Origin: Malania oleifera
Taxonomy: Eukaryota; Streptophyta; Magnoliopsida; Santalales; Ximeniaceae
DNA length: 64,000 nucleotides
Direction: 5' to 3'
NCBI RefSeq assembly: GCF_029873635.1
Contig: NC_080427.1
Span: forward strand, 71,765,348-71,829,347
Under the pieces are notes generated by a model. It made no database searches, was not told where the DNA came from, and worked only from the letters and a program-made list of their open reading frames with translations. Numbering within the stretch: position 1 is the stretch's first letter; each line of letters begins with the position of its first letter. Shown here piece by piece: positions 22,131 through 32,300 of the stretch. Both the position numbers and the translations under genes were made by a program.

Positions 22131-23125
22131 TATGGTGCCTAATAACCTCCCCGATATGGTTTGGGAGCTGAAGCTGCATCTCGTGGTGTAGGGCAGTCTC
22201 GCACCATATATCCTGGTTTACCGCAACGATAGCATACCACCCCACCAGCTCGACACTCTCCTTAGTGCCTCTTACCACAAGTCTGATAGACTAGAGGACC
22301 CTGCACTGCCTGAACCTCACGACCTTCGGTATCCTGCCTCAACCCTCTGCCATGGTTTCCTCTTCTCCACTAACTCGGTCTATGACCTTGCTAATAACCT
22401 GTAGATGTAGATCTCTTCCTCTGGTCCTCTGTATCCAAACACTCACCAATCTCTGCCAAGGCTGCTCTATCGACTAACTCAGCAAAGTCCTAGATCCGCA
22501 GCACCACCACCTTCTTGAATATACTCCGCCTCAAGCCTCTCTCAAACTGCCTCGCTTTCTTAACCTCATTAGGAAAAATGTACGAGGCGAAACAAAAGAG
22601 CTCAATGAAACGTGCCGCAAACTGCTAGACAGATAACTATCCCTGCTTCAGACTCAAGAACTCTTCTACTTTAGCCTCCCTGACAATAGATGGAAAATAT
22701 CTATCGAAGAAGAATTTTTTGAACCGATCCCAAGTCATGACTATCGGCGTAGTCCTCTGCTGCTCCAAAATCCTCACAGCAGTCCACCATCTCTTGGCCT
22801 TCCTATCAGTCTATAGGTGGCGAAAAGGACCCTCTACTCTTAAGTACACTGAAACACAACCATGACTTTCTCAGTTTCCTGCATCCAGTTCTCAGCGGCT
22901 ACATAATAGACTCCTCTCGAAAAGGCCGGAGGATTCATTTTCGTGAACTTCTCGATAGTGCACCCATGGCCAACTAACGGACCACCCTGCTCCCTCGAGC
23001 TCCTAGCGATCTCAACCATAACCTACTGAGCCATGCTATGTAATATCGCGTCAGAGTTGGTCCCAGCTGCACCTGATGGCCATGCTCCATCACTGCCATT
23101 CGCATGGGCACTACTTCCTCTTGAA
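22131..23125 (-). pseudogene. Gypsy-B gag (broken, altered zinc knuckle)
   Basis: Minus strand from about 23120: an N-terminal Ser/Ala/Gly-rich start, the ATEN-like core near 22880, then TWDRFKKFFFDRYFP, REAKVEEFLSLKQG and AELVDRAALAEIGE, interrupted by stops. The zinc knuckle reads VCYRCGKPGYMVRDCP near 22190-22240: the histidine ligand of CCHC is tyrosine. A second CX2C-type motif just upstream contains a stop. Confidence 0.75.
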
Positions 23126-23416
23126 TCCTTCCTGAAAACAACAACGCAACTTAGAAATTCTATCTTTATAATTTACCCACCTAACCTCACCACTTATCTT
23201 AACATTTCCAACTTATTTCTAATCCCCAGTTCTACCTTCTAGGAACATAACCTGACAATAGCTTACTATGATTTTCCTGAAATCGTCACCCTAGTAAAAA
23301 CACAAAAACTACCATGGAAGTCCTATCTCCAGACTGTAGAACAAAACCTTAAATCATTTTTTATACTCTGGTATTGTTCCCGCTACATTCTAAAGTCTAC
23401 AGAACCTAGCAACCTA

Positions 23417-23429
23417 GGCTCTAATACCA
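23417..23429 (-). promoter_or_regulatory. Primer-binding site of Gypsy-B
   Basis: Minus strand TGGTATTAGAGCC, one mismatch from the initiator Met-tRNA match, three bases inside the LTR terminus at 23433. Confidence 0.8.
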
Positions 23430-24309
23430 AACTATGACAACTTGCTTAATTTTCACATTTTTTTTTATAATATAATACAATATAACAAAGCTCGGCAGAT
23501 CATAATCCACCTGGACCTGTGGGTACCAGGGATACATCAAAACACAGAATGGAAGCCTAAGCAACAGGAAACATAAAATCAATATATCATAAACACAAAC
23601 CATCCATCACAATACCAAAGTTGCTACATCTGTTGTATTTAAGTTTATACATCCTAAAAAGAAAAAAACCTAGGGACATTTTCACAAAAATCCAACCGTT
23701 CCCGCCAAAACTTACCCTTCAGAGAGGGTAAATCAACAGAACTATAACAGCGGAGCTTTACCTGCTCTCCTATCAGGGGCTCTTGAAATGTTTATGAAAT
23801 TCGGGGTGAGACACCTCTTAGTAAGGGAAATAAACTAACACTAGTGTGTGGCAACATGAGCATTTCTGTGGTATACATATAATTATAAACATAAATAGTA
23901 AAATTGTATATATATCATTTATGGGAAAAACATGTATAACCAAAACATGGCTAAATATAATGGTTTCCATAGCATAATTCATCTCATATAAATAATAATA
24001 CAAAAACAAATATCCCTGGAAGGTTAGCTGGCTATTGTCACCTATTACCCCTATATGACTGAGTTGTGTGGCCCGAAGGCGGGACTTGACAATGGTTGAC
24101 CGACCACTACCAAGTCAAGAGTACAATCTGTAAGTCCGATGGGTCTGCCAGACCTGGTCTGTACACTAGGGGCACTCTCACACTTCTTAAAACCACATCA
24201 CCCATCCAATCTCACACTACTTCGTACAGCTGCGTTAACACAAATATCATGATAAATCATGAACACATAGCATCGATACCGTGCAACTGCTAGCCTAGAC
24301 CAAACCAAC

Positions 24310-24505
24310 AAATCATATCCATAGCTCAGCCCGTACGCTGGCAAATCATATCCATAGCTCGGTTCGTACGTCGGCAAATCATATACATAGCACGACCCGT
24401 ACGCCAAAAAATCATACACATGATTCGGCCCGTACGTCGGCAAATCATACACATAGCTCGGCCCTTACGCCGGCAAATATATCAAAATCTCGGCCCATAC
24501 GCCAA
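24310..24505 (-). repeat. Tandem array in Gypsy-B 5' LTR (about six 31-bp units)
   Basis: Units of the form AAATCATATCCATAGCTCGG followed by CCCGTACGCCGGC. Variation is mostly C/T or G/A at CpG positions. Confidence 0.8.
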
Positions 24506-25125
24506 TTTTCCTTTATAAAAATCCGTATCATTGAGACATTCCTAGAAAACAGTTTTTTATTATAATTTCTACTCATATCACACGAAATAGGTTTTTCATA
24601 TATCTAACATACCATCATTTTCAGCAGTATTTCCCAAATATAAATCATATATAAATATATTTATTTTCCTGAAATCAAATGATGTAACAATATTCATATT
24701 TTTCATAAAATTATTAACTTAATTTATCCCCTTACCTGAATCTTGAAAAGCCCCTAAAACAAACAGCCCTGCACCCACAGGGTTTCCCATTCAACACCCT
24801 GAAAACGATATTTTCTAGAACTAAAGTGTAGTATTACTACACGTACTACGCTTTCTACAACTGTCAAATAGGTAAATACTAAGTAGAAAGCCTTACCCTG
24901 GATTTGGGATGGTTTCCAACTCAGTCACAACGACGATCCGCTTCTGTAGACTTGCAGAGAACTTTCCCAAGAGCGTCGTAGTGGACTCAAATCATCGATC
25001 TGGCAGAAATCCGGCCCAAAAACTTAGAGAGAAGGGAGGAGGGGCGTAGAGGAAAGAAAATGAGGAATATTTGCATAGATTTTCGGCCAAAAATGAATTT
25101 TACCCCTACTTATACACTGGCCTTC

Positions 25126-25315
25126 GTCGATGAGCCACGTCATCTCGTCGATTAGGTCATGAAGAAGACTTGTCGACGAACTCTCTCCTTATCGATGAAA
25201 TTCAGAATCCCTTAAACCCTTGCTCGGTATTTTCTCATTGACCAATCATGTCCTCATTGACAAGTTCCTCTTATATCCTCATCGACGAATCCCGTGCGTT
25301 CGTCGACGAGGAGCT
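25126..25315. repeat. TCGTCGACGA palindrome array in the U3 of Gypsy-B
   Basis: About nine variants, including perfect CGTCGACG near 25298-25305, spaced 17-35 bp apart between the LTR start and the TATA-like box. The 3' LTR retains only two because it is cut at 19922. Confidence 0.8.
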
Positions 25316-25338
25316 GAAAAATTCCTCGGGTTATCACA

Positions 25339-26695
25339 CTATACTCTACACTATCTCAGCCCGGCCAAACTGCATCCACTCCTTGGCATGGAACTGGACT
25401 GCTACCTCGTTAAACCAACCCCCTCCACCCAGCGAATTAGGGAGCTGCAACCTCTCCGAGCACGGTTTGACGATTCCCACACACTATCTGAGATATGTGG
25501 TTGCACTCTATCTGTATTAGCAACGGTACTGTGCTCTATAATCTGTATCTGTCTATAATCTTTTCATAGGGATCTGATATCATATATATAATACTCTAAA
25601 CTTTATACTGTTTTCATCATGTTTCCAAAATAACCATAACACTATAATTTTGTACTGTAAATACTGTAATATCTAAGTCACATAACTGTAGAATCTTGAT
25701 GCTATAATTGTATAATCTGTCTGTATAAACTGTCTATATAATATGTCTATATAAACTATCTGTATAATCTGTATGTATAATCTAAGTGTTATGGCATTAG
25801 GAAAACATGGTATTCTGTAAATACTGCATATATTGATCTGTATAAAAACTATAGTATACTAATTCTGAATAAAACATCTGTATATGCATACTGATATGAA
25901 TAATCATTTGTATATATACTGTATAACATAATATGCTAGAAAAAGTTTTATAAGTTCTATATTAGATAAATACCTACTCAGGCCACATAAACATTGAAAA
26001 CTCTTATTTTGTAAAAACTATATAATATACTGGTATATATGTATCAATGAAATCTCTATTAACATTTTAAAACTCCTAGCATAACATATTTCCCTTACCT
26101 AATTTCTGCAAAATGCCCCCTAGTGTGTTTGGTCTTGCTCCCGTAGGGCGTAGGGTTCCCCACTCAATACCCTGAAAACAATATCTCCTAGATTAAAATA
26201 TCATTATTTTCCTATGTACAACATTTTATATAACTATAGGAAAGACAAATTCTGAATAAAATGTCTTATCCTGAAATTGGGATGGAATTCGAATCACTCC
26301 AAGCAACGATCCGCTCCGGCAGACTTGTAGAGAACTTTCTTAGGAGTGTCGTGGTGGTCTCCAATCATCAATCCGCGCGAGAAACGGAGCTGGGATTGAA
26401 AAGAGAAGGAGAGGGAGATGTTTAGAGAGAGAGAGGGAGGGTTTTGAGCCAATTTTTGATGAAAAATTCGAGTTTTAGCTATTTATAGTCGTGGGTTCGT
26501 CGAAGAGACACGTCATCTTGTCGACGAGTCTCTGAAGAAGTTCATCAACGAACCTTCACCCCTCGTTGACGAATTTTCGGATTGTTCCAAACCCCCTCTC
26601 GGTATCTTCTTGTCGACGAGACCCTCATGTACCCTCGTCGACGAATCCCCTGTGTTCGTCGACGAGGCTCTGTTTATTTTTCTTGGGTTATTACA
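25339..26695 (-). mobile_element. Gypsy-A 5' LTR, second part
   Basis: Resumes with the duplicated CTATA (25339-25343), aligns with 6805-8150 and ends GGGTTATTACA at 26695. It contains a leader block (26303-26395), a TATA box (26480-26487, minus TATAAATA) and a GTCGAC array (26495-26670). It is followed by TGTAT, the Gypsy-A target duplication. Confidence 0.9.
26495..26670. repeat. TCGTCGACGA palindrome array in the U3 of Gypsy-A (5' LTR copy)
   Basis: About eight variants. It retains more intact CGTCGACG cores than the 3' LTR copy (for example near 26637 and 26658). Confidence 0.8.
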
Positions 26696-27043
26696 TGTAT
26701 TACCCCCCATAACGAGTTGTGTAGCCTGAAGGCGGGACCTGACAATGGCTGGCCAATCACTGCCGAGTAAAAAATGTCTGTAAGTACGATGAGCCCACCA
26801 CACCCTGGTTCAGACTGCCAGGTGGACGTCTACAACTCTACACTAAAAGCCACATCGACTATCCATCTCCCACCCCCTTTACAAAGGCAGTTAGCACAAG
26901 TTTGAACATAATAATCTGATCTGTATAGCTATGGTACCGTGTTCCTGAAACTGAACTGAACTATCATCCGACTTTTGATAACATATAATACATGACAATA
27001 TACTTGTCTAACATAAATAGATTGATAACATTTTTTGTAATAA

Positions 27044-27192
27044 CATACATACATACATACGACCTTGTGCCGAATTCTTTTATATCTGCGGCCTTGTGCC
27101 GAACATTCATAAATACGACCTTGTGTCGAAATCATACATAATACATGGCCTTGTGTTGACTTTCAATCACGACCTTGCGCCGAACATTTCAT
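27044..27192 (-). repeat. Tandem array in solo LTR C
   Basis: About five units of 27-33 bp containing GACCTTGTGCCGAA. It occupies the same relative LTR position as the arrays in A/B/D-type LTRs. Confidence 0.65.
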
Positions 27193-27882
27193 ACTTATCA
27201 TTTTGAATAAATAATTCATTTATTATGTATTTTGAAATCATAATGTACTGTTTTATTTCATAATCTGTGAAAACATACCTTATTCATAAAATTGCCATAA
27301 CATAATACTTTTCATGTAAAATAATATTCATGCCATACAATGCTGAATAAAACCATACATTCTATTCTAAAATCATATTTTCTAGCATTTCATAATATAT
27401 ATATACATTTCAACATAATAGTAGTATTTTCCCATAGATGCATTTTTACCAATCTACTCATATATATATATATATATATATAATACATGCTTCCTGAAAA
27501 TTAATTTGCTAATAAATAATAATAATGTATGGAAAATGACTGTTTTAGTTTATTCTCTTACCTAATTACTGAAAAGAAATCCCCCTAAAATTCACTAGTC
27601 CTGCACTCGTAGGGTTCCCCGTTTAACACCCTGAAAACGACAACTCGTAGAACCAAATTTCAGTATTTTTTTGTGAATAACATTTCTTATAACTATGGGA
27701 AGATCAAATTTTGAATAAATAACCTTACCTTGAATCAGGGATGAATTTCAAACTAGCCCCACCGACGATCCACTCCAGCAAATACGTAGAAAACTTTCTC
27801 AAAAGTGTCGTGGTGGCTTTAGATCGTCGAACCAGTGTAAATCCGGCCTAGAAACTTAGAGAGAAGGGAGGAGGGACAAAGT

Positions 27883-27886
<4 letters not shown>

Positions 27887-27947
<61 letters not shown>
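27887..27947. repeat. (GA)n microsatellite in the LTR leader
   Basis: About 30 GA repeats just downstream (minus strand) of the TATA box of solo LTR C. Shorter GA-rich leaders occupy the same place in the Gypsy-A LTRs. Confidence 0.9.
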
Positions 27948-27949
<2 letters not shown>

Positions 27950-28223
27950 TTCTCGCAAACTTTTCTGACCAAAAATGAGTTTTAGGCCTATTTATACACT
28001 GGACATCGTCTACGAGCCACGTCATTTCGTCGACGAGGCCAAGAAGGTAATTCGTCGACGAACTCACCTCTCGTTGATGAAATTCAGAATTTTCAAAAAC
28101 ATCCTTTCGGTATCTTCTTGTCGACGAAGCGTACCTCGTTGAAGTCTGCTACCGCCCTCTTGTACTATTTCCATTTTCTTTTCTCTTTAATATTTAAATA
28201 CCATTATTTTTTCGGATCATTAC

Positions 28224-28224
<1 letters not shown>

Positions 28225-28272
<48 letters not shown>

Positions 28273-28389
28273 TATTTTATTAATAAAAATAAAAATAAAA
28301 ATAAAAAATATTTTAATTATTATTAATTAATTAATTAATTTTTTGAAATCACTCACTAATCTTGTACAACCATTTTTGGGGTTATTACA
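28225..28389 (-). mobile_element. LTR remnant E, right part
   Basis: (TAA)n run at 28228-28271, AT-rich sequence, then the terminus GGGGTTATTACA at 28389 (minus-strand start TGTAATAACCCC). It continues LTR remnant E after removal of solo LTR C. Confidence 0.6.
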
Positions 28390-28571
28390 TCAATGTTTAC
28401 TGCTTGCTTGCCACGACTTTCATGAATTGATTACTGTTTCCGCTACCAATTGAATGAATGCTAATAAAAGTATTTCGTGAATGAATATTGGTAAACGATA
28501 GGCTGACAAGAGTGTTTTAGCTAGCGCTGCACAACCCTTGACAAATGTGTGAAAATAGTCGGCCCATGACA
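28390..28571 (+). mobile_element. Fragment of an F-family LTR (3' portion)
   Basis: Matches the LTRs of Gypsy-F (44003-44188 and 51262-51455): TGCTTGCTTGCCA, then TTTTAGCTAGCGCTGCACAA, then a terminus CCCATGACA at 28571. Remnant E was inserted into this LTR. TCAAT follows E, but the matching left half of the host LTR is gone. Confidence 0.65.
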
Positions 28572-29188
28572 CTTGGTACAAATCTCGCTAGACCGAACAG
28601 CGAGATTACGTAAGTATTAAAATATGAAAATTTTTCTTAATCAAACTATTATTTAATATGTTATTAAAAAATAAATTTAAAAAGGAAAAAAACTTGTATT
28701 TCTTTGAATGAATGTTCCATAAGGTTTTAGTGAGGGATTAGGGTGGCGTGCTATATTCGAATTCGAGGTGTGCTCTTCTGAGTAGGAATGTGTGTTATGC
28801 GAGAAGAGGCGTATCAAGTAGGCGATTCCAATTTTTTGGTATAGAAAGAGATGGTCGGAACTTTGGGGAGCTAAGTCGTAAAATTCGTGGAAATGGTGGG
28901 CTTGTTGCGCTTGGACTTTCTTAAAAAAAATTCTTCGTTCCAAACTTTGATATGAAGCACACCTAGGCCACCTTCATCTTTGGGGGAGACGAGCCTCTTT
29001 CCAGGCCACATGAGGCCTGTTGTCTTTACCCGTTTTAGCTCTTAGGGTCCTAGTCCAACGGAGGTACCATGGTTGGGTGACTTGGGTCAGCAGATTCAGC
29101 ACACGTAGTCGAATACAGAAGAAAACATTCTAGGTCCGCCAAAACTTCACTGGGACTTTGGGTTGGTCGCTTGTGAGCAGAAGAAGAA
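28572..29188 (+). other. Upstream region of the methyltransferase-like gene
   Basis: I see no convincing TATA box or coding domain. The last 250 bp are less AT-rich and probably hold the 5' untranslated region, ending GCAGAAGAAGAA before the ATG. The gene's promoter would lie between retroelement debris and exon 1. Confidence 0.35.
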
Positions 29189-29249
29189 ATGGACATTGCT
29201 CTCTTCTCTCCATCCTCGCTTTTCGCCGACGCTGATGCTTGCTCTAGTG
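29189..29249 (+). CDS. Methyltransferase-like exon 1
   Basis: 61 nt from ATG (preceded by AGAAGAAGAA) encoding MDIALFSPSSLFADADACSS plus one base. The donor GTGTGC begins at 29250. This start matches the conserved N-terminus I recall for the plant family. Confidence 0.75.
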
Positions 29250-29253
29250 GTGT

Positions 29254-29308
<55 letters not shown>

Positions 29309-32300
29309 TGATTGATATTAAATATCATGTGGGTATTGTCTGCAGATGAGGAAGCGACAGGCACCCATCAAAGATACATGGAAAGAAGGCATCAATTTCC
29401 TGGAATGGTAAGCACCCACACCCGCAGTAAATAATTACTAGTATTCATTTCAAAATAATTGAATAATATAATTTCGTTTTCCCGTGATTAATGTCTAAAG
29501 TTATCCATTTTTTTAGAAAAAAAAAATAAAAATAAATATTGGTGATTACTTTTTATGTAATCTCAAATGGCTTTTGTCTTTTAGTTACTCCCTTTCATTA
29601 GATTTTTTTATACTTTGTGTATAGTTTTTCTTTGGTGGGGAAGGGGAGGGAATTCAAATCAAGTAGAATGGCCAATACTCAAATATGACGAGTGGGCAAC
29701 AATGAAATCAACACCACAAAATCAGGTACACACATGAATTAGACAACACGATTTAGGTGGAACATTGGAAAACCTTTTACTGCACGTTTGGTGCGAAGGA
29801 ATGGAATAGAATCCAGGGGAATGGAATAAAATTTATCATTTGATTTGGTCATATTCTCCATACAAATTTTCATTCTATTCTTATCCCATTTTTTTTCTGC
29901 AAACCAAAAATGCCATTAGTGTGAAGGGAAAAACCTAGGACCTAAAGGGAGTGGCGATGCAACTCATGCAAGTCCTTGGAAGTTTGTTTCACAAGTTGTT
30001 GTTGTTGATCTCCTTCCCTCCCCCTTCACACGCTTCAAAGTGGGGATTGGGAATGAAATTTGTTTTTGCATGATATTTGGGTCGGTGAGTCTTTGTTGGA
30101 GCTATTTGGATCATGGACACTTTGAGGTCATTCTCTTCAAAGTATTTCTTCTCTAATCTTACAAAATTCACAAACACTAGTCCCTTCCTTTCAAACAAAG
30201 TTGTTTGGAAAAGCAAACGTTACATTTAAAATCCCGGCATACTGTCAATAAGCTCAATATGAACAATGTGTTACATATATGGAATCCATACAAAGCTCTT
30301 AGTCCAAACATTTGCATTTTGTGCATCTAATCAAATAAGACTTCTTGCCATATTTTCCTTCATTGTGAGATTGCAAGATACATGTGGAACAATCAATTTT
30401 CATGTTTTGGAGAGGATTGGGTTGCTCTAGAATCTATTCATGATTTTTTGATGGTGAAGTTTTGAGGTTTTGGGAAGAATAAAATGGGAAGGAATTTTTG
30501 GGACTGAGATTTTTACAGTGCTGTGGGTTCTCTGGTTTGAAAGGAATGTTTGAATTTTCAAAGATCTAAAGACTTCTCCATTTTTGCTTTGGGCGAAAGT
30601 TACCTTTTATGCTTCTTTTTGGGCACATTCTTTTGGGGATTTTGACGGTCTAACATTGTTTGACATCCAAAGATATTGGAAGGCATCTATGATGTAATTG
30701 TGTTTTAAGTTTGCTAGTTCTCTTTTTTTTTTTTTGGGAGGATCCTTTATCCTCCGTACGTCATAATTATTTCTTTCATTAGTATATCTGTTTTGTTATC
30801 CAATAAAAAAAAAAAAAAAAAAAAATTAGGTCCTAAGTCCATTTCCAATCTTCTGTAATAATTTCCAATTATGCTATGGCAAAATACAATGAGTCCTTTT
30901 TGGTTTAAACTAGAGGCATATATGAACATTAATCATCAAGAACAACAAATACTTGGCACCTAAGACAACATATGTCATCACCAACAAGGTGGAAATAAAA
31001 AAAAAAAAATGTGGAGAGGTCTCACCCAAAAACAGTGGCTGCTGTCCTAGCAACAAAAACCAGCTCTAAAGAGCTCCAAAATTGTCATGGATGAGTCATG
31101 AATTCGATGTCAAGATTTCAACTTAGGCAGACTAGAAGTCCCCATTCAATCATAATGAGAAAGGTATGCAAGCCCCTTCAACCAAAAATTTTCTACAAAC
31201 TTTCTCCTTCTCACTCACTCTCACTCCCTTCTTGGCAATCCCAAGGCATGCATAAAACCAAAGTTGCTGGCATGCATTTGCTTCCCGAAGATCAACTTTG
31301 CTTCGACAAAGATGACTACTCATCTTCCAAAGCAAATTATAACCATGCTATTAAATCAAATTCCATTTCATGATTTTTTAACGAAGTGGCTTCCCACCAA
31401 ATGCATATCATTTGCCACTTTGGAAGGGACCAAGTTATCTAGGTGGACCACTCCAAATATATGTGGGTCATCCTCAACATAGGAGGGAAACCCAACAAAT
31501 CTCCCCCTCTTGACTATGTGGAGACTTTTGGAAATCTTACTTCACGTTTCTTGTTTCGCCTATGGTATTTTGTCACCATGTTTCAACCGTTTTCATTAGC
31601 ATGGATCTTCTTATTGTTTTTATTTTTGATAAGAAAAGCTATTCACTAGAAAAAGAAAAACAAGAAAACAGGCTTTAGAGGACAAGACGTCCACTTGAGC
31701 TGAAAAAGATTACAAAAGTGTGGCTCTTTAGCCTCTGCCTCTTTTGAGATCTGTTGATGGTTATCTTAGTCATTAGCATTGTTAGTGTGTGAATGTCATG
31801 TTAACAAGTAAGAGTTAGTAAGGGCATTATGGTCATTTTATGTACTTTGACATGTATTATAAATAAAGGGAGAGACCTATCATTGTGTGTAGGTCTTCTT
31901 TTTCACCCAATTATTCTGCATGGTATCAGAGCAAGATTCTGAGACCTAAACCCTAATTGTCACAGCCACCATCAAATGGAAGCCCAAAACCCTAAATCTA
32001 CTGCATGTCTACCATTGTAGAAGAATTTCCAGCAACATTTTATCCCTTAAAAAAATAGCCAGCAGCTGCCGGAAGCCAGAGAAATTGCAGGAAAATTTGT
32101 GGCCATGCTGTCAGTTGAGGAACACAAAATCTAAAATAGATTTTGCAAAAACAACACCATGGTCACCCACAGACACTGCCAATATGCCCCTACTGAAATC
32201 TCATCTCTAGTAGCTTCCCCACGGGCCATCATGCCCCAGTCGAAGGCTGCCAGGGCCGAGCTCATGCGCCGGTGCATGAAGCAAATTTCAGGCATGTTAT

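Larger units (their letters stand above)
17814..25338 (-). mobile_element. Gypsy-B, complete insertion nested in Gypsy-A 5' LTR
   Basis: A 7525-bp Ty3/gypsy element flanked by a perfect 5-bp TSD CTATA (17809-17813 and 25339-25343). On the + strand the termini are TGTGGCGACC and GGGTTATCACA. In minus order: 5' LTR 25338-23433, primer site, gag, protease, reverse transcriptase, RNase H, then an abrupt junction at 19922 with a truncated 3' LTR. Integrase and the start of the 3' U3 are deleted, so it cannot encode its own integration. Confidence 0.9.
23433..25338 (-). mobile_element. Gypsy-B 5' LTR
   Basis: About 1906 bp. In transcription order: TGTGATAACCC start (25338), TCGTCGACGA array (25315-25126), TATA-like TATAAGTA (25115-25108), leader block (25010-24928), tandem array (24505-24310), and U5 ending at a mutated terminus TATGACAACT (+ strand) at 23433. 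Confidence 0.85.
26701..28224 (-). mobile_element. Solo LTR C, right part
   Basis: Continues LTR C after the Gypsy-A insertion. It contains a tandem array with CCTTGTGCCGAA units (27044-27192), a leader block (27757-27850), a (GA)n run (27887-27947), a TATA box (27989-27996, minus TATAAATA), a GTCGAC array (28008-28140) and the terminus GGATCATTACA at 28224. TATAT follows, matching the left flank. Confidence 0.85.

Noticed and set aside
28572..28676. tRNA-like words near ATCTCGCTAGACCG
   Set aside because: I could not fold a cloverleaf or find paired A and B boxes; no tRNA gene is supported anywhere in the window.
29050..29364. Minus-strand open frame of 104 codons
   Set aside because: Antisense to methyltransferase-like exon 1 and the (CT)n intron; its Arg-Glu run is the translated microsatellite.
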